A stretch of 64,000 bases of DNA from Silene conica (taxonomy: Eukaryota > Streptophyta > Magnoliopsida > Caryophyllales > Caryophyllaceae). Shown here in pieces: positions 10,530 through 19,394 of the stretch. The stretch is from positions 2,188,399-2,252,398 of the forward strand of contig CM055314.2 of assembly GCA_029255685.2 (NCBI GenBank), written 5' to 3'. The translations under genes were made by a program, and so were the position numbers. A model generated the notes under the pieces. It saw only the letters and a program-made list of their open reading frames with translations, searched no databases and was not told where the DNA came from. The first letter of the stretch is position 1, and the number at the start of each line of letters is the position of its first letter.

Positions 10530-10734
10530 TTAAAGGGTGTTGCTTAATCATGGACGAGAATACCTCCGTCTCCGTCTCCGTCACTGGTTTACTCTATCTA
10601 TGTGTTTCTGTTTCAACTTTGTGTTGAACTACGTACTGCTCCAAATACATTGTATTAGGAGACTATCTATATATTTGTGGCTTTAATTATCTAAGTTGTG
10701 TGCCAATAATCACTTATTAGTGTCAGTCTTTCCA

Positions 10735-10815
10735 TTATTTTAATTATCAAACCCTCAACTTCTGGTTGGAGAAGGAGCTCTTACCACTTGAGTTAGCTCT
10801 CGTTCTCGAATATTA
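10735..10815 (-). mobile_element. tRNA-derived SINE-like fragment
   Basis: Read on the minus strand it contains GAGCTAACTCAAGTGGTAAG (an A-box-like start) and, about 30 bases on, TTGAGGGTTTGA (a B-box-like end), the internal pol III promoter of tRNA-derived SINEs. The same fragment is in unit 2 at 17636-17716, so it was there before the tandem duplication. Confidence 0.55.
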
Positions 10816-11747
10816 TGTTTTCTGGTAATAAGCTTATTTATCGGATTGTATTAATTTTATGTTTGATGTAGTCATTTTTATTATGTTTACAATATATTTG
10901 TCGGTGTTTATTGGGCTACTTTGATTTTGATCTAGGAGGACGTATTATATCCAATTAGAATTATTGTATGTTTTTGGGTTATTTGTAAATAATTCCCTTA
11001 CATGTTCATTTTTTTGTAATAATCACCTTAATTCTCTCTTAATTTAAAAATTGACACCCAAATTAGGTTATGATGGACGATTTTAATAAAACGCGATCTA
11101 ATTACGACATTCCGACTTTACTAAACTAAACTACCCTAAACAATTCACACTCAACAAACCCACCCTCTTATTTCACTCATTCAATCATTCATCCTCAATT
11201 AAACATCAGTCCGTCTTGTTTCAGACCGCGCAAGTTCCATTGAAACAATTAAGACTTCTCACAAGTGGAAATCACATGGGTGGTGGGACATCCTCGTGTG
11301 CTTTCCCACTCCCTCCATAAATGGGTATTTTGTGAGAGGAAATGGTATCAGTCTTGTTATTTCAGACAATCTTGCGGTCTGAAATAAGAATTAGTGATTA
11401 AACACTGCTCCCTCATTCCTCCATCAGAGCATTACGCATGAAATACAGACCCACCCTCTTGTATCACTTCCTCAATCTTTCATCCCCAATTCAAACTCAG
11501 CAAACCCAACCTCCTATTTCACTCATTCAATCTTACAGAACCTTCATAGAAAACCTATACCTATGATTCCACATTGTCGATATGGGCCATATGGACGGCC
11601 AAGCGCCCAAGCTAGTGCAAATGTGCAATAGTACAATGGCCGGGGTCGGGCCGTATTGAGTGATGAAATATGGGGAGCTATAAAAAAAAATACTTTTCTC
11701 CACCTTAAAATTAAGAACTAATAAAAAACCTTCATTTTCTTTTGCTT
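10816..11747. other. intergenic part of unit 1, no gene
   Basis: Non-coding, collinear with 17717-18330. 11215-11400 has paired GTCTTGTTTCAGACCG and CGGTCTGAAATAAGAAT ends that look like another MULE-type MITE absent from unit 2. Confidence 0.5.
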
Positions 11748-11756
11748 TTATAATAA

Positions 11757-11957
11757 CACAAATTCTTATTTGTGACGGCGGTATCCGTCACAAATTTGTG
11801 ACGGATACCGTTTCCTTTCACAAAATACCCACTTTTTCTCTCTCTCTCTCTCCGACACTCTTCATGTGGTCCCATTTCTCCACTAACTCATATTGTATCT
11901 ATTTTATCTCACAAAATATCCGTCACAAAAAATGACCGTCACAAGCAAGACTTACTA
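11757..11957. mobile_element. MULE-type MITE (201 bp)
   Basis: Flanked by the perfect 9-bp repeat TTATAATAA (11748-11756 and 11958-11966), the duplication size of Mutator-like elements. The left end CACAAATTCTTATTTGTGACGG and the complement of the right end share the TTGTGACGG core. Members of this family recur at 15626, 17006 and 18657. Confidence 0.8.
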
Positions 11958-11999
11958 TTATAATAACTAGTTCAGTTTCCCGTGAAATCACGGGATTTT

Positions 12000-13557
12000 T
12001 CAAACTCTTCATTAATAATTTTTTTGTCAGCGTAAATATTTTTCATTGCGTTTTGTAATAGTTTGATATTCACAACATTTTATAGTAGTGCGTTTTTTAT
12101 TATAACATATTATTTTGTTATTCTCATTCTCATTACTTTTGCAATCAAATAATATCATTTTGAATGCTCAACTTCAAAATGATATATTTGTTAATCGAAC
12201 TTTATTAAAACGATGATACTCTATATTAGTAATAAAAATAATATGTAATGTTAATCATAGCAGTTTGGAAATAATGATGATATTTAATAATTAAAATATT
12301 TTTCGCTCATTTTCTCTAAACTATTGTAATGTTTAATAAAATAAAAGAGGTAAGTAAATAGATAAAACAACATGTATTCTAAAAATTGAAAATTCAAAAT
12401 AGAAAACTTATTAGTATTTGTTTTTCTTTGGGATAAAATGTAAGTAAATATTAAAAGAATTAATTTAAAAACATTATCGAAAATCTGTAGGTATATACAA
12501 TGTATTTTTGTCATGTTATCATCAAAGCATCAATTCAATAAGACAACTACATCAAATGCATCAAATCTCAGCAGTACTCAAATCACAAGAAAAATAAAAA
12601 TTTACCATTTTAACCAATAATTAAATATATAGATAATACTATATTTATATTAAACTTGCGTTACTCATATTTGTAATTTGTTGTTAATATCAATATTAAT
12701 AAATTCACTACACATTCACAATGATGAATATATTAAAAATATCCGCAAAAATAAAATATCACTATTAAAAATGTGAAATTAAGAAGTTAAAGTTACAATT
12801 TCGTCTAGCTAGGATTTCTTTCACAAAAATTGACCACAATTCACCGATATTATATTCAATCGTCGAGGATCTCAAATGTCTTCATAAGCATTTGATAATG
12901 TCTAAAACAAACTATATAATGTTTGTCAAATTTCCCACTTCTCTTCTATTTATCTCTTATATTCTCATTTCTTGTCAATTTGATTCATCTTCACCACAAA
13001 GTAAATATATAAATGTGTTGAAAAATAAATCAAATGAAATAATTTGGTGAAAATAAACAAAGTTTTTCATTTGTTTTTGCAAGAAATGTGCTAGAATTTG
13101 TATCAAATCATTTTATTTTATAGGAAAAATATTTCCGTAACATTAGAATATAAAAGGTTTAGCACTAAATTATGATTATTAAGTGGAATATAAATGAAAA
13201 TTTAAATAAAATTAATATTAATAATTAGTCTATTGAATACTACTTTGCCTATTTATATACTATTTTTACTCTTTTTTTAAATAATAATAAAAAATGGTCA
13301 AACATTTAAATGTGGTGGGACACCTGTTATTATGATATTATGTAACTACAAAATTTATGATTTTGTTTACTTTGTCTTTTCATTTTCTATTTTCACTTTT
13401 TTTAAAATAAAAAAACGTAATTGCTCATTCATGTACAATCTTTACTCATTCATAAACTTTTTTTCATTAATTTTCCATTCTATACCATTGCTTAAGAAAA
13501 GTTCTCTCTAATTCTCTCTAATTCTCTCCCCCATAAAAAATCCTAAATTACACAACT
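12000..13557. other. AT-rich Helitron interior, no gene
   Basis: Very AT-rich, with no codon structure and no recognised gene on either strand. Confidence 0.5.
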
Positions 13558-13770
13558 ATGATATCTGGGTTTTCTGCATTTCCATGGCTTGTTAAACCTC
13601 TTTATGGCTTTATCAGGTACCCTTCAGTTCTATTGTTTCTCGAGACTGATGCTAGTCCAATTGTTGCAATTTATGATCGTTGTACCTTTCTTGGTGACAA
13701 ATAATGATTTACAGTGATTCCGAACCTCTTTTTGGCTATCGGAGACGATCGTATTTAGTACTGTTGCATT
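13558..13770 (+). pseudogene. captured two-exon fragment of a folate-biopterin transporter
   Basis: Sequence 13558-13616 encodes ISGFSAFPWLVKPLYGFI and ends AG|GTAC. After an intron with a TTACAG acceptor, 13715-13770 encodes SDSEPLFGYRRRSYLVLL. The junction is in frame. Together these form the conserved PWxxKPLYGFxSD and PLFGYRRRSYL signature of the plant BT1/folate-biopterin transporter family (major-facilitator-like membrane proteins). Only these two exons are present. The intron is retained, showing DNA-level capture by the Helitron, on the strand opposite to the Helitron's own direction. Confidence 0.83.
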
Positions 13771-14308
13771 AAAATATTGTTCAAAGTAAAAGATTTATCG
13801 AATTATTAGTTGCATTAAGTGATTTTTGGGTTTATCTATTGAAATCAAATTTGGGTTAGGGGTTGTGGCGGGTGGTGAAGAGGGCCTGGATATGGGCAGT
13901 AGGTCTAGACGCCGAGAGGGATAATGGTTGGATGGAGGTGGCAGGGGTGGTGGTTGAGATGGTGGGAGAAATTGAAGGGATGGTAAAAATGAGAAGAAAA
14001 TTGAAAAGAGGAGTGTTGAATGGAAGGGGTAAAATGGCATTAAAATATTGTTCAAAGTAAAATATTTATCGAATTATTAGTTGCATTAAGTGATTTTTGG
14101 GTTTATCTATTGAAATCAAATTTGGGTTAGGGGTTGTGGCGGGTGGTGAAGAGGGCCTGGATATGGGCGGTAGGTCTAGACGCCGAGAGGGATAATGGTT
14201 GGATGGAGGTGGCAGGGGTGGTGATTGAGATGGTGGGAGAAATTGAAGGGATGGTAAAAATGAGAAGAAAATTGAAAAGAGGAGTGTTGAATGGAAGGGG
14301 TAAAATGG
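13766..14308 (+). repeat. 271-bp tandem duplication inside the Helitron
   Basis: 13766-14036 and 14037-14307 are nearly identical (only a few substitutions seen). The repeat begins in the end of the captured transporter exon and includes a G-rich block (GGTTGTGGCGGGTGGTGAAG). Both copies contain open frames on both strands (proline-rich on minus), but these are by-products of the repeat and not genes. Confidence 0.9.
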
Positions 14309-14755
14309 GAAATGATGTATATGATTGAGTAAATCATGTACATGAATGAGCAACACCCTAAAAAAATGGATATAGTATTTCAATGTAAAGCGCCACGTGT
14401 CATTCTAGCATTTCAATGTAATGTGCCACGTGTCATTCTAATACTACTCAATCTAGATTTTTTATGTTATTATATAGAAGGGATTTAATTGACTGAAGGC
14501 ATCCCTGTAAATATTGCAAGTCACACTAATTTGTGTATATTATCATGCTAGGCTACCTTGCTCAAACAAAAAGCAAATGATCATCTGGAATAAGTTCATA
14601 GATTGAAATTGTAGGAATTATTCACGAGTATAATTTTATTTATTTTTCAAATTATAAATGCATACAGATATTTATTTCAACTTTTAGATTAGAACTAGAA
14701 ATAATACTTCATGTACTACTCAGTTCTCCGTAATAAAAAGGCCGTGTACGGTGTA

Positions 14756-14847
14756 CCGGAGATGTCTTAGTCTAGTGGTTAAGATGAAAGTATTGTGGAT
14801 AATAGATTCCAGGATCGAATTCCCCTCCCCATATTGTAATGAAAATA
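14756..14847 (+). mobile_element. tRNA-like SINE fragment at the duplication junction
   Basis: Contains CTTAGTCTAGTGGTTAAG (A-box-like, 14766-14782) and AGGATCGAATTCC (B-box-like, 14811-14823). It lies exactly between the end of unit 1 (similarity to unit 2 stops at about 14749) and the start of unit 2 at 14848. It is found neither before 6448 nor after 19045. Confidence 0.55.
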
Positions 14848-15625
14848 GATTAGGGTTTTCTTAATTCTGATTAAGGTAAAATGAGGTTTTAATCCCCAGG
14901 TTAACATTTATAATTAACCGCGGCTCAACTCTCGGGAAGACCTATTCGACCGAATTGGAACAACTCGATCAAGTTACACTGGCTTGGCCGAGCTACAGTT
15001 ACTCAGCCGAGTTGCACCTTCTCGGTCGAATCTGACCTACCCGATCGAGTTAGCCTAACTCGGTCAAGTTGAGTCATAACTCAGCTACGCTAAAAACACA
15101 GTGTTACACTAATCACTAATTGCTTCTACAAACATCAAGAAATTCATGGAGTACATGAACCACAAAATTAATGAAGTCACCTTGACATTTTCAAACTATC
15201 ACAGGCTAATTACTCAACAATAGCCATTGTTTTGTCATTATTGTGAGATGTGACAACATTACTCGTTAATTCGGAATTGATTCTTTTTCAAATTTTATGC
15301 CCAAATTACAGTCAAGAAGATAAAGACAATAATGCCACAATTCATATCTTCAAGTCATTGCACGACTTAAAATTTAAAAAGCTTTAACAAGCGTAGAGAA
15401 TGGAGCGAGTTTTTTTTTTTTAAATATCAAAACTGTGTAAAAATAACACCGATTTAAACAAAATTAGAATTAAGTTCAAATGAAAATGACCATAAAGTAT
15501 TTCACAAAGTTATAAGTAGGGTAAATTGAGGAGGGGCCTCTACATAAACACACGCCAACAAGCTAACCAAATCACGAGAAAACTGAAAAATAATTAAGTA
15601 CCTATGTATATTCTCTTACATTTTT

Positions 15626-15814
15626 CAGAATTTGCAACGGCACTATCCGTCGCAAACTTATGACGGATACCGTTTTCTCTCACAAAATACCCACTTTTTC
15701 TCTCTCTCTGACACTATTTATGTGGTCCCCTTTCTCCACTAACTCATTTTGTATCCATTTTATCTCACAAAATATCCGTCACAAATGGCGACCCGTCTTA
15801 AGAAAAACGGACTG
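15626..15814. mobile_element. MULE-type MITE (189 bp), unit 2
   Basis: Flanked by the perfect 9-bp repeat TACATTTTT (15617-15625 and 15815-15823). The corresponding place in unit 1 (about 7210) has a single copy of this site, so it is a clean insertion after the duplication. The internal sequence has the same GACGGATACCGTTTTC and CACAAAATATCCGTCAC blocks as 11757-11957. Confidence 0.82.
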
Positions 15815-15866
15815 TACATTTTTAGTTATTGAACATACATTGTATTTTTTCTAAGCGAACAATATA

Positions 15867-16161
15867 CTCCCTCCTATTCCCAATAACTGTCACATTTCGG
15901 GTTTGGTACGGGAATTAAGGAATTCATTTGTTTAATGTAAAGTAATGTGTGGGGTGGGAAGATTGGAGAAAGGGAATGTATTATTGATTATTATTGTGAG
16001 TAGATGTGATTAAAATAAGTAGGGTTGTGGGGTAAGGTGGGGTATTATTGTGGGTTAGAGTGAATAAAATAAGTATAAAAAATGTCCCAAAATGGAATAT
16101 GTGACAATTAGGTGAATAGACGAAAATGGCAAATGTGACATTTATTCGGAATAAGAGGGAG
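15867..16161. mobile_element. Stowaway MITE (295 bp), unit 2
   Basis: Begins CTCCCTCCTATTC and ends GAATAAGAGGGAG, flanked by TA (15865-15866 and 16162-16163), as for Tc1/mariner-related Stowaway elements. Unit 1 at about 7260 reads straight through with a single TA. Confidence 0.9.
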
Positions 16162-16163
16162 TA

Positions 16164-17005
16164 TTGTATATTTCTAATTCAATGTTTATAATGAATGTGC
16201 TCAAAAACTTCATATTAAAGTTCATAATATTTAAAGCAAAACTCAAAAAAAATTAATAGAACTCTTAAAATTTGAAAAAAACAATCGTCGGTTTCTATCA
16301 TCGATCCATAATAGCCTACTTCAAGTTACCCTCTCACTTACTTCAGTTTACCTTACTCCTCGATCAAAATTAAAAACGCAATATCCTTGTTCATATCATT
16401 ATTAATTAACTAACTAATTTCATTCTCCATCTCAAAATATCCATAAAAAAGTCCCAAAATTAATTCCATCTTATCTAATCTTATGTATTTGTCATTTTTT
16501 GTTTGTCTACGCTTTGGCATTGTATTAATTTAAGATCTTTGAGACTTTGATAACCTTTGAAATGGTATCAATAATTGAAACTTGGAAGAACCATTGAAAT
16601 TTTCAACAAGGGGCACAATGTAAAGGCACAATGATGTAAAGGCACAATGATGTACGCATGGCACAATGAAGTGTCCTAGAAATGACTCCTCCATTGATGT
16701 TCCTTGTATTTTTTGTTTGTGCATAGGAGCGCGTACTTAATCGCATTACAATAAGGGGAGGAAAAACTGATCCTCGAACTTATTGTCCACAATATAATAA
16801 CTCCTCCGTTATAATGACTAGACTAAGACATCTTCAGTAACACAGGGACATGATGGTTGTTAATTGAGGAGCGTATTTAAAAAAACAGACTAACTTGCCT
16901 TTTGTGAGAGAGATACTATCTATCTTCAGCCTATAAGGGATAGCGTCTGTTCTCAATGAGAATTTGGGTAAAAAAAATTAGCAAAATGTACATGAGTTAA
17001 TTGAT
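16164..17005. other. intergenic part of unit 2, no gene
   Basis: Non-coding, collinear with 7270-8540 of unit 1 minus its 7757-8299 insertion. 16615-16670 carries a short tandem repeat of GGCACAATGATGTAAA. Confidence 0.5.
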
Positions 17006-17195
17006 CACAAATTCTCATTGGTGACGGCAATATCCGTCATAAGCTTATGATGGATACCGTTTTCTTTCACAAAATAACCATAAGAGGTGGGTGAGAATGC
17101 ACATAAAGCGTGCTCCACCTTATCCCCTCTTCTTTTTGTGAGAGGTCACAAGCTTGTGACAGGATTAGCTCGTCACAAGCAAGACCTGCTGTGTG
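17006..17195. mobile_element. MULE-type MITE (190 bp), unit 2
   Basis: Flanked by the perfect 9-bp repeat TTAATTGAT (16997-17005 and 17196-17204). The ends CACAAATTCTCATTGGTGACGG and CGTCACAAGCAAGACCTGCT belong to the same family as 11757-11957. Confidence 0.85.
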
Positions 17196-17202
17196 TTAAT
17201 TG

Positions 17203-17383
17203 ATAAGGTAGGTTTGTAAAGGAGGTGACGTTGAGAAGGTGACATCGTTTTACCTTTAGCAAGTAGTAGCATGTAGCAACGACTTCACGTAGACCATAAC
17301 CACAAGTCACAACCACAACATTCCATCATTGGGAGAAGCGAGCTCCCCTCCAGATAATAGTAATAAATTATTAGATACTCGTG

Positions 17384-17414
<31 letters not shown>

Positions 17415-17460
17415 CAATTTCCATCCACGAAACGTTGTTCCTGAAGCCGAGTTTCCTTAA
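17203..17460 (+). pseudogene. peptide gene pseudogene in unit 2
   Basis: The upstream region matches the intact promoter up to CATTCCATCATT (17330). The TATA box, 5' leader and about 95 codons are then missing, and the sequence resumes in the C-terminal part. There is an Asn-rich run from (AAT)n codons, FHPRN, then an altered end (VVPEAEFP) and a stop near 17458. Fifteen foreign bases, GGGAGAAGCGAGCTC, fill the deletion joint. Without start, signal peptide or TATA box it is not functional. Confidence 0.75.
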
Positions 17461-17465
17461 ATTAA

Positions 17466-17522
17466 ATCATAAATTCTCATTTGTGACAGCAGTATCCGTT
17501 ACAGTCACAAGGCAGGTCTTGC
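17466..17522. mobile_element. minimal MULE-MITE remnant (57 bp)
   Basis: AAATTCTCATTTGTGACAGC joined almost directly to CACAAGGCAGGTCTTGCTGT. These are the two ends of the 190-bp MITE family with the middle deleted. It replaces about 90 bp of 3' flank that unit 1 retains (10530-10620). Confidence 0.6.
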
Positions 17523-17635
17523 TGTTTCAACTTTGAACTACTACTCCAAATATATTATATTAGGAGACTATATATTCGTGGCTTTAATTATCTAAGTTGT
17601 GTGCCAATAATCACTTATTAGTGTCGGTCTTTCTA

Positions 17636-17716
17636 TTATCTTAATTATCGAATCCCCAACTTCTCATTGGGAGAAGCGAGCTCTTACCATTTGAGCTAGC
17701 TCTTATTCTCGAGTAT
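17636..17716 (-). mobile_element. tRNA-derived SINE-like fragment (unit 2 copy)
   Basis: The same fragment as 10735-10815. On the minus strand the A-box-like AGCTAGCTCAAATGGTAAG and the B-box-like GGGGATTCGAT are well kept, better than in unit 1. Confidence 0.6.
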
Positions 17717-18391
17717 TATGTTCTCTTGTTATAAGCTTATTTATTGGATTGTATTAGTTTTGATGTAATCATTTTTATTATGTTTACAATATATTTGTCT
17801 CTGTTTATTGGGCTACTCTGATTACGTTTATTGTTATTTTTTGGGTTATTTGTAAATAATTCTCTTACATGTTCATTTTTTTGTAATAACCATCATAATT
17901 CTCTCTTAATTCAAAAATTAACACCCAAACTGGGTTATGATGACGATTTTTATAAAACACGATCTAATTACGACATTCCGACTTTACTAAACTAAACTAT
18001 CTAAACTACCCTAAACAATTTATACTCAACAAACCACCCACCTTATTATTTCACCCATTCAATCATTCCCAATTCAAACTCAGCAAACCCAGCCTCCTAT
18101 TTCACTCATTCAATTTTACAGAACCTTCATAGAAAAACTATACCTATGATTCCACATTGTCGATATGGGCCATATGGACGGCCAAGCGCCCAAGCTAGTG
18201 CAATTGTAGAGTGGCCGGCGTCGGGCCATATTGAGTGATGAAATATGGAGAGCTATAAAAAAAAGTTACTTTTTTCCACGTTAAAATCAAGAACTAATAA
18301 AAAGTCTTCATTTTTTTTTCCTTTTATAGTAAAGGAATTTAACTGATCGAAGGCATCCCTCAAAATATTGCAAGTCACACTAATCTTTATA

Positions 18392-18649
18392 CTCCCTCCA
18401 TTATTTTTATATCACCTCATTCCCCTTTTGGACACTATTCACAATCGAGTATTCAACGTCAGTTTTCTCTCAATCCGTTCACGAAAATATATTCATGTGA
18501 GATCTTTTTTAATTTGTCTTGATAAGAGAATTAAGAATATCAAAATTTTATAATTTTTAGTAGTATTTAGCTAAAGATATAATCGAAATAAAAAGAGTAT
18601 TGACAAACGTGTATAAAGAAATGGGGTGATATAAAAAGAATGGAAGGAG
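18392..18649. mobile_element. Stowaway MITE (258 bp), unit 2
   Basis: Ends CTCCCTCCATTATTTTTATA and TATAAAAAGAATGGAAGGAG are inverted repeats, flanked by TA at 18390-18391 and 18650-18651. It sits inside the left target-duplication copy of the MULE MITE at 18657-18816. Confidence 0.88.
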
Positions 18650-18656
18650 TATTATC

Positions 18657-18816
18657 CAGCAGTTCTTGCTTGTGACCTCTCACAAAAAGGGAGAGGAGAC
18701 AAGGTGGAACGCCCTTCATGTGCTTTCCTTCTCACCTCTCATTGGTATTTTGTGAGAGGAAACAGTATCCGTCACAAGCTTGTGGCAGATACCGCCGTCA
18801 TAAATGAGAATTTGCG
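18657..18816. mobile_element. MULE-type MITE (160 bp), inverted orientation, unit 2
   Basis: The right flank is TATATTATC (18817-18825). The left flank is the same 9-mer split by the Stowaway insertion (TATA at 18388-18391, then TTATC at 18652-18656). Unit 1 has the empty TATATTATC site at about 14536. The ends are of the GTGACGGATACC family. Confidence 0.78.
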
Positions 18817-19045
18817 TATATTATCATGCTAGGCTGCCTTGCTCAAACAAAAAGTAAATGATCAGCTGGAATAAGTTCATCACAAATTCTTATTTGCAAA
18901 TTATAGATTGAAATTGTAGGAATTATTCACGAGTATAATTTTATTTACTTTCAAATTATAAACGCATACAGATTTTTATTTCAACTTTTAGATTAGATCT
19001 AGAAATAATACTTCATGTAGTACTCGATTCTCCGTAATAAAAAGG

Positions 19046-19394
19046 CCATGTATGAAATATATCGTTGCTGTTACAAAAAACAGGAACCCCAAATAGTCTA
19101 CTGTATTATTTATAGCTCTGTTGATTCACAATATTCTTCTATGAAAAGCTCACCTCTGATACAAAAAAAAAATCAGACAACTTTAAGCATTCGATAGCCA
19201 CGACCGCTTATAGCAACGTAGCACAGGACAGCGTAAACAAAATTGCCGATTAACTCACTTTTATGCACACACATGCCGGGCTGAAACCTGAATTGAACCA
19301 ATCTGACACATAGCTGGACAATTTGTCACGCGGTCATGCCAATATGTAAGCTTCTAGAGCACACAACAAACCTTCAGATGACTCGTATAATATA
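19046..19394. other. 3' flank of CSTF64
   Basis: No gene. It should contain the 3' UTR and polyadenylation region of CSTF64, transcribed leftward. No unique poly(A) signal could be chosen. Confidence 0.4.

Larger units (their letters stand above)
11967..14483 (-). mobile_element. Helitron (2517 bp), gene-carrying
   Basis: Read on the minus strand the element starts TCCCTTCTATATAATAA and ends in CTAG. A hairpin CCCGTGATTTCACGGG lies about 12 bases before that end. It sits between A (11966) and T (14484) with no target duplication, the standard Helitron signature. Unit 2 of the duplication lacks it. No RepHel helicase is present, so it is non-autonomous. It carries two exons of a folate-biopterin transporter (13558-13770) and a 271-bp tandem duplication (13766-14308). 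The host junction lies directly beside the target duplication of the preceding MITE. Confidence 0.88.
6448..14749. repeat. tandem segmental duplication, unit 1
   Basis: Long collinear similarity exists between this unit and unit 2 (14848-19045). Matched blocks include 6448-7440 with 14848-16310, 7650-7700 with 16562-16610, 8300-8540 with 16675-16890, 9932-10040 with 17203-17330, 10620-11750 with 17525-18330, and 14484-14749 with 18335-19045. The differences are mainly discrete transposon insertions: hAT 9497-9876, MULE-MITE 11757-11957 and Helitron 11967-14483 here; Stowaway and MULE MITEs in unit 2. The left breakpoint lies inside the LTR-like segment ending at 6706. Confidence 0.8.
14848..19045. 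repeat. tandem segmental duplication, unit 2
   Basis: Collinear with unit 1 (6448-14749). Unit 2 begins inside the LTR-like sequence (ATTAGGGTTTTCTTAATTCT at 14849 matches 6450) and ends at CGTAATAAAAAGGCC (about 19045, matching 14745). It lacks the Helitron, the hAT MITE and the N-terminal half of the peptide gene, and it has its own MITE insertions. Confidence 0.8.

Noticed and set aside
13795..14383. Two similar proline-rich minus-strand ORFs (86 and 105 aa)
   Set aside because: They are the complement of the 271-bp Helitron duplication. They have no start context or domain, and the similarity is explained by the DNA repeat.
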